Assembly (NCBI GenBank): GCA_029266615.1
Contig: JAQSWN010000001.1
Location: forward strand, 1-64,000
Reading direction: 5' to 3'
DNA length: 64,000 bases
Source of the DNA: Polyangiaceae bacterium
GTDB lineage: Bacteria > Myxococcota_A > Polyangia > Polyangiales > Polyangiaceae
Shown: one piece after another, positions 18,208 through 26,061 of the stretch
Layout of the letters: each line of letters begins with the position of its first letter
Numbering within the stretch: the first letter of the stretch is position 1
Program-made: the position numbers and the translations under genes
Notes under the pieces: model-generated
The model's database searches: none
The model's input: only the letters and a program-made list of their open reading frames with translations
Told to the model about the DNA's origin: nothing

Positions 18208-20907
18208 CTAAGGGAGGTAGCGTTCGCCGGCGGTGGTCAACGTGCTGCTTGTCCCACTTCGGCCGCTCCACAGGACGAACTCAGTACCTGTCCACACACC
18301 GGCACCGTTGATGTGGGAGGCGCCGGAGGGCCACGCGCTCACGGGCGCCCAGGCGTTGGTGGTCGAGTTGTAGGTGGCGCCGTTGGTGAGGTAGGTCGTA
18401 CTGCTGTAGCCGCCGAGAAGCAGCGAGACGCGGGGCTTGATGCGAGCCGTCCAACCCGTCTGCCGATTGAGGAGAACGCGCGCGCTGGGCGCCCCCGCAC
18501 CTGCCATCGGGGACCAACGGTCGGGTGCTACGTCGTACAACTGGCCATCCGCTTTCACGGCGTCGCTCGCGCCGCCCCAAGCAAGTAGCAAGGAGCCGTC
18601 CCAAGACCCGAACGCTCCGTACCGGTCGCTCGGACCGTCTTTTCCGCGACGCCATGCGTTCGCCGCGACGTCCAAGATGAACGTGGCGTTGCCCGCGCCG
18701 CTCCCTCCCGGTCGACCTGCGTACACGAAGAGCAGCGAGCCCGACCAGCTGACGAGCGGCTCCGTGCGCGGGCTCGGTGCCATCTGATTGGAGACCGCCG
18801 ACCAAGCATTGTTAACGGGATCGTACAGGTTGACGGCGCCGGTGGGGGAACCGTTGCGATCTACACCGCCGTAAATGAGCACGCGCGAGCCGGTCCAAAA
18901 GCCGTAGGCACCGCGGCGCCCCGTCGGGGCTCCGACCGTGGTCATCGCGGACCAAGTGTTTGTGACCGGATCGTAGCGGCTGCCGCTGTTGTAGTCAGCG
19001 TTGTCCGCGACGTCTCCCCCGCCCCAAACGACCATGACCGAGCCGGTCCACACCGCGGTGGCGAGGATACGGGCGCTCGGCGGCGTGCCGGTCGCGGCCA
19101 CGGCGGCCCACGTGTCCGTGGCCGCGTCGTAAATCGCGCCCGTGGCCAGGGCCTTATTGGCGGCGTCGTTGCCGCCCCAAACGAACAGCTTCGAGCCCAG
19201 CGCCGCCGAAGCGGCTCGCTCGCGCGCAACGAAGCCGGCCGGGGGCGCGGCGGTCGCGACCCACTTGGGAGTGCATCCAGACGCCGTACAGGTGCGACCG
19301 GGGCCGCAGTTGTTGTCACAGCCGCCGCAATTTTTGGGGTCGTTGGTCGGGTTGACGCACTTCAGGTTGCAGGCGATTTGCGGCGCCGCGCACGTCAGGC
19401 TCACACATTGGTTGCCGGTGCAGACCTTGCCGCCGTCGCAGTCCGAGTCGCTGCAGCAGTCGAAGCACCCCGTGCTGGAGCAGCACTTGCCTCCTCCGGC
19501 GCACTGCGCGCCGACCGAACACGTCCCGGCGTTGCACACGTCTGCGGTGCACGAGTTACCGTCGCTGCACTGTGCGTCGTTGCAGCATTGCGCGCAGGTT
19601 GCGCCGCAGTCATTGGGTGTCGTGGGCGCGCAAGCGCACGAGCCGGCGTTGCAGGTCGCGCCGAGCTTGCACGCGTTGGTGCAGCTGCCGCAGCGCGCGC
19701 TGTCGGTCTGCGTGTTCGTCTCGCAACCGGCCGCGCCGTCGCAATCAGCGAAGCCGGCGGTGCAGGTCGGCTTGCCCGCGACGCAAGTCTGGTTCACGCC
19801 GACCGGCTTGTCGCACGCGCCGCAGTTCTCAGGATCCGTCTGAGTGTTCACACACGAAGCGCCGCACAGCTTCAGGAGACCGCAGCCCTCCGTGCATTGA
19901 GTGCCGTCACACGCCGGCAGGCTCGCCGGGCAAGAAACCGTGCAAGAGCCGCAGTGGGCGGGGTCGTTGATGGGCGTCTCGCAGCCGGGAACCTGCGGGT
20001 CACAGTCCAAGTAGCCGGTGGCGCAGCCACACTCGCCGGCTGCGACGCACAAGCCGTGGGGGCCGCAATCCAGCGCGCAGGAGCCACACGTGTCATCGTC
20101 GGTGACGGCAGCCTCGCAGCCGTCACCGATGTCGGCATTGCAATCCAACAGACCGACGGCACAGCCGCACGTCGAGTCCGAGCAACTTTGACCGGAAGCG
20201 CACGCCTTGCCGCAGCCATTGCAGCTGGCTTTGTCCGACGTGATGTCCGTTTCGCAGCCGTTCTCCTGCTTGTCGTCGCAGTCGGCGGTTCCGGTCGGGC
20301 AGACGCAGTAGCCTTTCACGCACTCCTGCTTGAACCCACACTCGATACCGCAATTGCCGCAGTTCATCGGATCGCTTGCGGGGTTTACCTCGCAGCCGTC
20401 CACGATGTTCTTGTTGCAATCCACGAACCCTTGCTGGCACGTGTTGGTGCACGACGAGCTCGCGCACGTCGTGCCAGGACAGCCGTGACCGCAGGTCAAG
20501 CAGTTGTTCGGATCGAACCGAGTGTCCACGCACACGTCGTTGCAGCACGTTTCGTTGGGCCCGCAGTCGTCGCACGGGAGGGCCGTCCCGGGGTCGCCCC
20601 CCATGCCCGCCATACCGACAACGCTACCGCCGGTGCCCGAGGTGTTGCCGGTGCCGCCACCGCCGTTGCCGGTGCCGCCGTTGCCGCCTTGGTCGGGCGC
20701 TCCGGATGAGTCGTTGGCGCCCGCCTCGGCGCCATTGCCTCCGGGCTTGCCGCCCATCGTCTGAGTGGTGCCGCCGCTGGCCATCTCTCCGGCGGCGCCC
20801 GGCGAGACGGTCGTGAAGTTGTCGTCCAGCACAGCGGGGCAACCCGTCGCGCCGAAGCCCACGAGCGCGAACACCAAGCCGCGTAGACGAGCCAGGTTCG
20901 TCTTCAA
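18208..20907 (-). CDS. Surface lipoprotein with Stig1-like Cys-rich repeats and Kelch repeats
   Basis: TTG start overlapping upstream stop; GFGATGCPA lipobox; about eight DPxNCGxCG-type units; W.A.....P..R.......WTGS...VWGG Kelch units. Confidence 0.85.
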   Translation of the reverse strand: MKTNLARLRGLVFALVGFGATGCPAVLDDNFTTVSPGAAGEMASGGTTQTMGGKPGGNGAEAGANDSSGAPDQGGNGGTGNGGGGTGNTSGTGGSVVGMAGMGGDPGTALPCDDCGPNETCCNDVCVDTRFDPNNCLTCGHGCPGTTCASSSCTNTCQQGFVDCNKNIVDGCEVNPASDPMNCGNCGIECGFKQECVKGYCVCPTGTADCDDKQENGCETDITSDKASCNGCGKACASGQSCSDSTCGCAVGLLDCNADIGDGCEAAVTDDDTCGSCALDCGPHGLCVAAGECGCATGYLDCDPQVPGCETPINDPAHCGSCTVSCPASLPACDGTQCTEGCGLLKLCGASCVNTQTDPENCGACDKPVGVNQTCVAGKPTCTAGFADCDGAAGCETNTQTDSARCGSCTNACKLGATCNAGSCACAPTTPNDCGATCAQCCNDAQCSDGNSCTADVCNAGTCSVGAQCAGGGKCCSSTGCFDCCSDSDCDGGKVCTGNQCVSLTCAAPQIACNLKCVNPTNDPKNCGGCDNNCGPGRTCTASGCTPKWVATAAPPAGFVARERAASAALGSKLFVWGGNDAANKALATGAIYDAATDTWAAVAATGTPPSARILATAVWTGSVMVVWGGGDVADNADYNSGSRYDPVTNTWSAMTTVGAPTGRRGAYGFWTGSRVLIYGGVDRNGSPTGAVNLYDPVNNAWSAVSNQMAPSPRTEPLVSWSGSLLFVYAGRPGGSGAGNATFILDVAANAWRRGKDGPSDRYGAFGSWDGSLLLAWGGASDAVKADGQLYDVAPDRWSPMAGAGAPSARVLLNRQTGWTARIKPRVSLLLGGYSSTTYLTNGATYNSTTNAWAPVSAWPSGASHINGAGVWTGTEFVLWSGRSGTSSTLTTAGERYLP

Positions 20908-21911
20908 AATGCCCCCGTGATGCTCGCGCCGCTGGGACCCATGAAGATGCCGACGGCGGCCCGATTCGTGTCGCGCCGAGAGGGCGCTGTCAGCAGGATG
21001 GTGACGCCAGCGGCGATGCCCACCGCGGAAGCGACGTAGCCGATCGTCGAAACGGTGCGCAGCGAGCGGAACGAGCTCAGCGAGTCCGCGCCCTCCGTGC
21101 CATCCACGCACGCCCGATTCGGGCACTGCCGTTCGGCGTCCGCGTATTTCGATCCTGCCATCAACCCAGTTACGATCCCGGTGCCCAAGCCGACGAGGCC
21201 GAGCCCACCCGCGGCGAATGCGGCGGGTCGGTGCCACGACGAGCGAGGCGGCTCGGGGGGCGTGCTGATCGCAGGCGCGGGGACGGGCGTCGCCACGGCT
21301 AAGGGCGCGCTCGTCGGAGCGGCGACACGGATTTCGACCGTCTTGTGCTCACGCTCGGCGAGCGCAAACTGCACCCGTGAAATTTCTCCGCCCGGCACTT
21401 GCGCTTCCAATTGGTGATTGCCGGGATCCAGCGGCATCTGCACGCCGAGCAAAGCGGACTTGACGCGTTCTCGATCGATGGTGACGCCAAGCTCCGGAAG
21501 TTGCGCCCCCGACCCCGCGACGACGATGGTCACTCTCGGGATGCGAGGCTGTAGCTGCAGCTCTTCGCTCTCCGCGTCGCGCACCGCTTTGCGGAACGCT
21601 TCGGGCGAGCTTGGCCCGAGCGGCGTGCGGATGGCACGGAGGTAGGCCTCCTCGGCTTCCACCAAACGCCCGAGCTTGGAGAGCGAGCGAGCCTCGTAGA
21701 GCGCGAGGGTCGGCGCCTGGACGAGGGCGTAGGCGCGGTGAAACAAGTCGCGCGAGCGCTCGAAATCGCCCTTCTCGAACGAGTCGCGACCTTGCTCGGC
21801 GAGGTTCCGCGCGGCGTTACGCTCACCGTCGTCCGTCGGCTCGGCGGTATGACCCTGACCCGCGGATACCGTCAGCGCGAGGCAGAGCGCGACCGAGATC
21901 CAAGGCCTCAA
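20904..21911 (-). CDS. TPR protein with PEGA-like segment and two hydrophobic segments
   Basis: LAEQGRDSFEKGDFERSRDLFHRAYALVQAPTLALYEARSLSKLGRLVEAEEAYLRA; start overlaps kinase stop by 4 nt. Confidence 0.8.
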   Translation of the reverse strand: MRPWISVALCLALTVSAGQGHTAEPTDDGERNAARNLAEQGRDSFEKGDFERSRDLFHRAYALVQAPTLALYEARSLSKLGRLVEAEEAYLRAIRTPLGPSSPEAFRKAVRDAESEELQLQPRIPRVTIVVAGSGAQLPELGVTIDRERVKSALLGVQMPLDPGNHQLEAQVPGGEISRVQFALAEREHKTVEIRVAAPTSAPLAVATPVPAPAISTPPEPPRSSWHRPAAFAAGGLGLVGLGTGIVTGLMAGSKYADAERQCPNRACVDGTEGADSLSSFRSLRTVSTIGYVASAVGIAAGVTILLTAPSRRDTNRAAVGIFMGPSGASITGAF

Positions 21912-23371
21912 AACCCGAACTCCTCGGCGCGTTTGCTCGTCGGACCGGAACGGGTGGCGCTTGGCGCGCTGGGCTTGGCTTTAGGGGACTTCACGGGTGT
22001 ACTGAGGCGACGCGCAGGTGGGCTGACCGCAGCCGCCGCGTCTTTCTGTGGAAGCGGAGCGACGCCAGGAGCGGGCTCGGCCTCTGGCGGCGGGCTGGGC
22101 ATCGGCATCTCGGTCGGGGCTGCCACCGGTGGTGATACGGCCACCGCCGGGCGCAGTTCAGCCCGAGCCGGAACCGGGGGTGCAGCGGTTTTCTTCTCCC
22201 GAAGCAGCGCGAAGGCCCCCACCGCGCCGAGCGCCGCGAAGCCGAGGGCGAGCAGCGCCAACCCGCGCGCGCGGCGCCGACGGCGCGGCCGCACCTCGGT
22301 CTTGGCGAGCGAACTGGGCAGCGGCTCTCGATGCGGCGCCGCCGCGAGCTCCAAGGGGATGAGCAGTGGTGGTGGGAGCGTCGGCGTCTCGTCCGATGGC
22401 AGCTCCGAGTTGACCAGGATCTGCACTCCGGTGATGGCGCTGTCGAGCCAAGCGTGGCGCAGTGAGCGCCCCGTGGCGTCGACGCGGACGCCGCGCTCGA
22501 ACAGCCAGAGCGCGAGCGCCTCGCCCAGCTCCCACATCGAGCCCCAGCGCTGCTCTCGATTCTTCTGCAAGCAACGCGCAATGATCATCCAAAGCTGGGC
22601 GTCCCCCGCCGCGAGCTCGGTCGTCGGCTTCGGTGCGTCTCGCAAGATGCTGCGCATGAGCGCGTTGTAGTTGTTGGCGGCGAAAGGCGGCTGCCCGGTC
22701 ACCGCCTCGTAAAGCACGACGCCGATCGACCAGATGTCGCAACGAAAGTCGATGTCGTCCAGACCCTCGGCTTGCTCCGGCGAGAGGTAATACGGGCTGC
22801 CCATGACCGTGCCGACCTGGGTGAGGCGCGACACCGGTTGTTCTCGCCCGAGCTTGGCGATGCCGAAGTCCAGTACCTTGGGCTGCACGCGGTTCTGACT
22901 GTCGACCGCGATGAAGATGTTCTCGGGCTTCACGTCGCGGTGCACGATGCCCTTGTCGTGCGCCATACCGAGCCCGTCGATGATGGGCAAGAGCAGCGCG
23001 ACCGCCGAAGGCGCTGGCAAGCGCTGCTCGCGTTCGACCCGTTTATTGAGCTCCTCGCCTTGCAGCAGCTCCATGGCAAGGAATGGCTCGCCTTGTTCGC
23101 TGGTGCCGAAGTCCAGCACTCGCACCATGGCCGCATGACCCAGCTGCGCCGCCGCGCGCGCCTCGCGGGCCATGCGTTCCACGGCCGGAGTCCCGGCGAG
23201 CTCGGGCCGCAGCATCTTGAGCGCGACCTCGACGTCGAGCGCAGTCGAGTGCGCGACCCAGACGACGCCCATTCCTCCCTCGCCGAGCTTGCGCGAAAGC
23301 ACGTAACGGTGCGCGATCACGTCACCAGCTTGGTGCTCACGAGTTACTACGAGTGCCGGTTCGGAAGCCAT
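21908..23371 (-). CDS. Serine/threonine protein kinase
   Basis: YVLSRKLGEGGMGVVW, VALKML, HRDVKPENIF, DFGIAK, SPEQ; TM LALLALGFAALGAVGAFALL. Confidence 0.95.
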   Translation of the reverse strand: MASEPALVVTREHQAGDVIAHRYVLSRKLGEGGMGVVWVAHSTALDVEVALKMLRPELAGTPAVERMAREARAAAQLGHAAMVRVLDFGTSEQGEPFLAMELLQGEELNKRVEREQRLPAPSAVALLLPIIDGLGMAHDKGIVHRDVKPENIFIAVDSQNRVQPKVLDFGIAKLGREQPVSRLTQVGTVMGSPYYLSPEQAEGLDDIDFRCDIWSIGVVLYEAVTGQPPFAANNYNALMRSILRDAPKPTTELAAGDAQLWMIIARCLQKNREQRWGSMWELGEALALWLFERGVRVDATGRSLRHAWLDSAITGVQILVNSELPSDETPTLPPPLLIPLELAAAPHREPLPSSLAKTEVRPRRRRRARGLALLALGFAALGAVGAFALLREKKTAAPPVPARAELRPAVAVSPPVAAPTEMPMPSPPPEAEPAPGVAPLPQKDAAAAVSPPARRLSTPVKSPKAKPSAPSATRSGPTSKRAEEFGF

Positions 23372-23487
23372 TCAGTGCACAGCCCAGCGATCGCCGCGGA
23401 CCGCCAAAGTCAAACCAACAACTTAGCACGAGGACCCGACGAGCTTGCACGTTGACACGATCATGCGGGGTCTCGGTCGCGTGGCGC

Positions 23488-23658
23488 TCCGCTCGCTACG
23501 CTCGCTGCGCTTTTTTGTCTCGGGGTGCTGGACTGTCGCTTGCCGTTCCGCTCGCTACGCTCGCTGCGCTTTTTCCCTCGGGGTGCTGCGGCTCGCCGTC
23601 TTGTGCGCTAGGCGTCTTTTGGCGCTGCGCTCGCTGCGCTTTTTTGTCTCGGGGTGCT
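23488..23658. repeat. Three direct copies of a ~40-bp GC/T-rich intergenic repeat (TCCGCTCGCTACGCTCGCTGCGCTTTTTTGTCTCGGGGTGCT)
   Basis: Copies at ~23488-23529, 23547-23587, 23622-23658 seen directly; last copy lacks the first arm. Confidence 0.85.
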
Positions 23659-23721
23659 CGGCTCGCGTGGCGGCGTGGGGTGCGGCACTTGTCCTACATG
23701 CGCGCTGTGGTCCGCGCGAGT

Positions 23722-24681
23722 TTAGGCGGAGGGAGGTTTGGTTTTGCGATCGTGCGGGAGCTTGAACTGCTCTTCGGCTCCAGCGACATCAGATGTAGGA
23801 GGAGGGGCGCGGCGGCTCGGTCGTGGGCGCGGGCGCTTTGGCAGTGGTGGCGGCTTGGGACGACTCTCGACGACGGGGGGCAGACCGCGGGCGATCGCGG
23901 GCGCGCTGGTTCCGAATGGCCAGGCGATGTTCGGGGGCGGGGTCGCGGGGCGCGCGAGCAAGTAGCCCTGCGCGTAGTGCACGCCGAGGTCGCGCACGCA
24001 CGCGAGCTCCTCCACGGCCTCGATCCCTTCGGCTACGACGCGAGCTCCGAGCTCGGTGCACAGGTTGACCATGTGCCGCACGACCGCGCGACTCCGCGGG
24101 CGACGGTGAATGTCGCGCGTGAGTGCCAGATCCAATTTCACGATCGCCGGCATCAGGTCGACGACGCGCTGGAGATTCGAATGGCCGGCACCGAAGTCGT
24201 CGACGACGAGGAGGGCACCCGTGCGACGACACAGCTCGTTGAGCACGCTCTTGCACAGGTCGAAGTGGGTGAACGCAGCGGACTCGGTGATCTCCAGGAA
24301 GACCGGACGCGCGTGGAAACACAGCGGGTCGTCGGGCCGAACGAGCCAACGCGAGTTGAGCTCTTCCGGATGCAGGTTCACGAAGAGCGGGATGTCGCCC
24401 GAGGTTCCGAACGCGACCTCACGGATGAGGCGGCCCAGTCGCCCGCACGCGTTCTCAGCGACGGCGCAATCGAACAGCACGGGCGGAGACGCGTACTCGG
24501 GGCGCCGACAACGCACCAATGCCTCCTGCGCGAACACCTGGCCGGTGCTGAGCTCCACGATCGGCTGAAAGACCACCCCGAGATCCGACACCGTGAGCGT
24601 CCTCACGCCGCCTACGCCGTCCGCGGCCTCGACGCCCGAGAAGGTCCAGTTCAGCTTATCCATCGCTAGCAACCCAGCCAA
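23722..24681 (-). CDS. EAL domain protein (putative c-di-GMP phosphodiesterase)
   Basis: FQPIVELSTGQVFAQEALVR, NLHPEE, FLEITE, DDFGAGHSNLQ, KLDLAL, VVAEGIE. Confidence 0.9.
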   Translation of the reverse strand: MAGLLAMDKLNWTFSGVEAADGVGGVRTLTVSDLGVVFQPIVELSTGQVFAQEALVRCRRPEYASPPVLFDCAVAENACGRLGRLIREVAFGTSGDIPLFVNLHPEELNSRWLVRPDDPLCFHARPVFLEITESAAFTHFDLCKSVLNELCRRTGALLVVDDFGAGHSNLQRVVDLMPAIVKLDLALTRDIHRRPRSRAVVRHMVNLCTELGARVVAEGIEAVEELACVRDLGVHYAQGYLLARPATPPPNIAWPFGTSAPAIARGLPPVVESRPKPPPLPKRPRPRPSRRAPPPTSDVAGAEEQFKLPHDRKTKPPSA

Positions 24682-24928
24682 ACGCGAGTCGAGCCGCAGA
24701 GCCTAACCTGCCGCGTCACTTCCGGACGGCCACTCCTCGGGTCAGTTCAGGGGTGTTCGTCCACTCACCTTTGACTACATAACTCCCGCGGGTGACGAAG
24801 CTCGGCCGCTGGGAGGACGGAGCAACCCGTCACAGTTGGAAGCAGTGCCGCAACGCGCGACTGACCCTAGCGTGAGTAAGCACTCATTTTTGCTATCTTT
24901 TTACGGTCATCTCTGGCAAACGTCCCAT

Positions 24929-24973
24929 GCCGACAGGGCCTTAGGCTTTCCCCCCCGGCCGGGCTCTGTCGGC
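24929..24973. repeat. Inverted repeat GCCGACAGGGCC / GGCTCTGTCGGC
   Basis: 12-bp arms with one mismatch, downstream of gene 25009..26061(-); no T tract. Confidence 0.55.
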
Positions 24974-25008
24974 ACTACCGCGCTTCTCGCTGCGCGATGA
25001 CTGCGCGC

Positions 25009-26061
25009 TTACTTCAGGTCTTGAGCGAAGAGCTCGCCGTCCACCGACGAGTAAAGACGCGAGCAGTCCGCGTTGGGAGACACGCCCTGACGGGCTCCGA
25101 AATCCGTCGGCTCGTAGAAGGGTGCGCCGGGACGAGAACGGAAGAGCGCCATGGCGTGGTTGGTCGCTTCGTCGAAGTAGAAGATGGCGCGCTGGTCTGC
25201 GGACACGGCGTTGATGCGCTTGTACGCGCCCACGGCTCCGCCCAGCGTGTACATGTCGATCTCGCTCCCGATGTCGAAGCGGCCGTCCGTGCCGCGCGTG
25301 CTCTGCACCACGAGGCTCTGGCCGAGGTAGCTCAGGAAGTACAGCGTGTTGCCGTCGTTCGAAAGCACAGGCCAACCTAGCTCTCGGCCGCTCATGGGCT
25401 TCTGCGCGTTGATGCGCGAGAAGGCGGTGACGTCCGCTTCGGTCGAGAAGGAGTCTCCACGCGCGGCCCGAGTCACCGCTCCGAATCCCGAGTGGTCGGA
25501 GAGCACCAGCACCAACGTGAGACCATCGCTCGACAGGGACGCCCCCGTAGCGGCTTCGTAGCCCTCAGGAAGCGACACTTCCTGGGGCTCGAACGGTTCC
25601 TCGGGCGAAGCTCGGTCCGCAACGTGCAGCTCGAGCGCCGGAGCCTCGCCCGTGACGAGCACCGCGCTGAGCTCGTCCGGAGTCATGGCGAGGAGCGTCG
25701 CGCCGGTCAGCACCGGATCGAGCTCCTGGGCAGCGGGTTTCCCCGGCATCATTGCGGGGTCGCAGAGCCCGGGAGTGAAAGTCGGTGCCCCCGCCGTTTC
25801 GTAAACGATGTCTTCGCCTCCGCCGGCGCCGCCCTGCCCCACTCCCGCTCCCGCGCCAGCTCCAGCTGTCCCGAGGCCGGCATCAGCGCCTGCCTCCGAC
25901 TGGGAGCCGCTCCCGGCACGACTGCTCTTACCGCCCGTGGTGGAGCTACCCGACGCCCCCTCGAAGGACGCGGGCGGCCGTTCGTCGTCACCGTTGCAGG
26001 CGGAAGCCGCGACGAGAGCCGCAGCGCAGAGCCAATGGAAGTAGACGTGGCGCATGCTCAT
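25009..26061 (-). CDS. Lipoprotein with PD40/WD40-like beta-propeller repeats
   Basis: Lipobox ASACNG; GATLLAMTPDELSAVLVTG, PVLSNDGNTLYFLSYL, VSADQRAIFYFDE repeats. Confidence 0.7.
   Translation of the reverse strand: MSMRHVYFHWLCAAALVAASACNGDDERPPASFEGASGSSTTGGKSSRAGSGSQSEAGADAGLGTAGAGAGAGVGQGGAGGGEDIVYETAGAPTFTPGLCDPAMMPGKPAAQELDPVLTGATLLAMTPDELSAVLVTGEAPALELHVADRASPEEPFEPQEVSLPEGYEAATGASLSSDGLTLVLVLSDHSGFGAVTRAARGDSFSTEADVTAFSRINAQKPMSGRELGWPVLSNDGNTLYFLSYLGQSLVVQSTRGTDGRFDIGSEIDMYTLGGAVGAYKRINAVSADQRAIFYFDEATNHAMALFRSRPGAPFYEPTDFGARQGVSPNADCSRLYSSVDGELFAQDLK

Noticed and set aside
23353-24669. 438-aa plus-strand ORF across the triplicated repeat and EAL gene
   Set aside because: Translation over the repeats is repetitive low-complexity and the remainder is antisense to a well-supported EAL gene
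24929-24973. Intrinsic terminator at the 12-bp inverted repeat
   Set aside because: No downstream T-run on either strand; kept only as an inverted repeat
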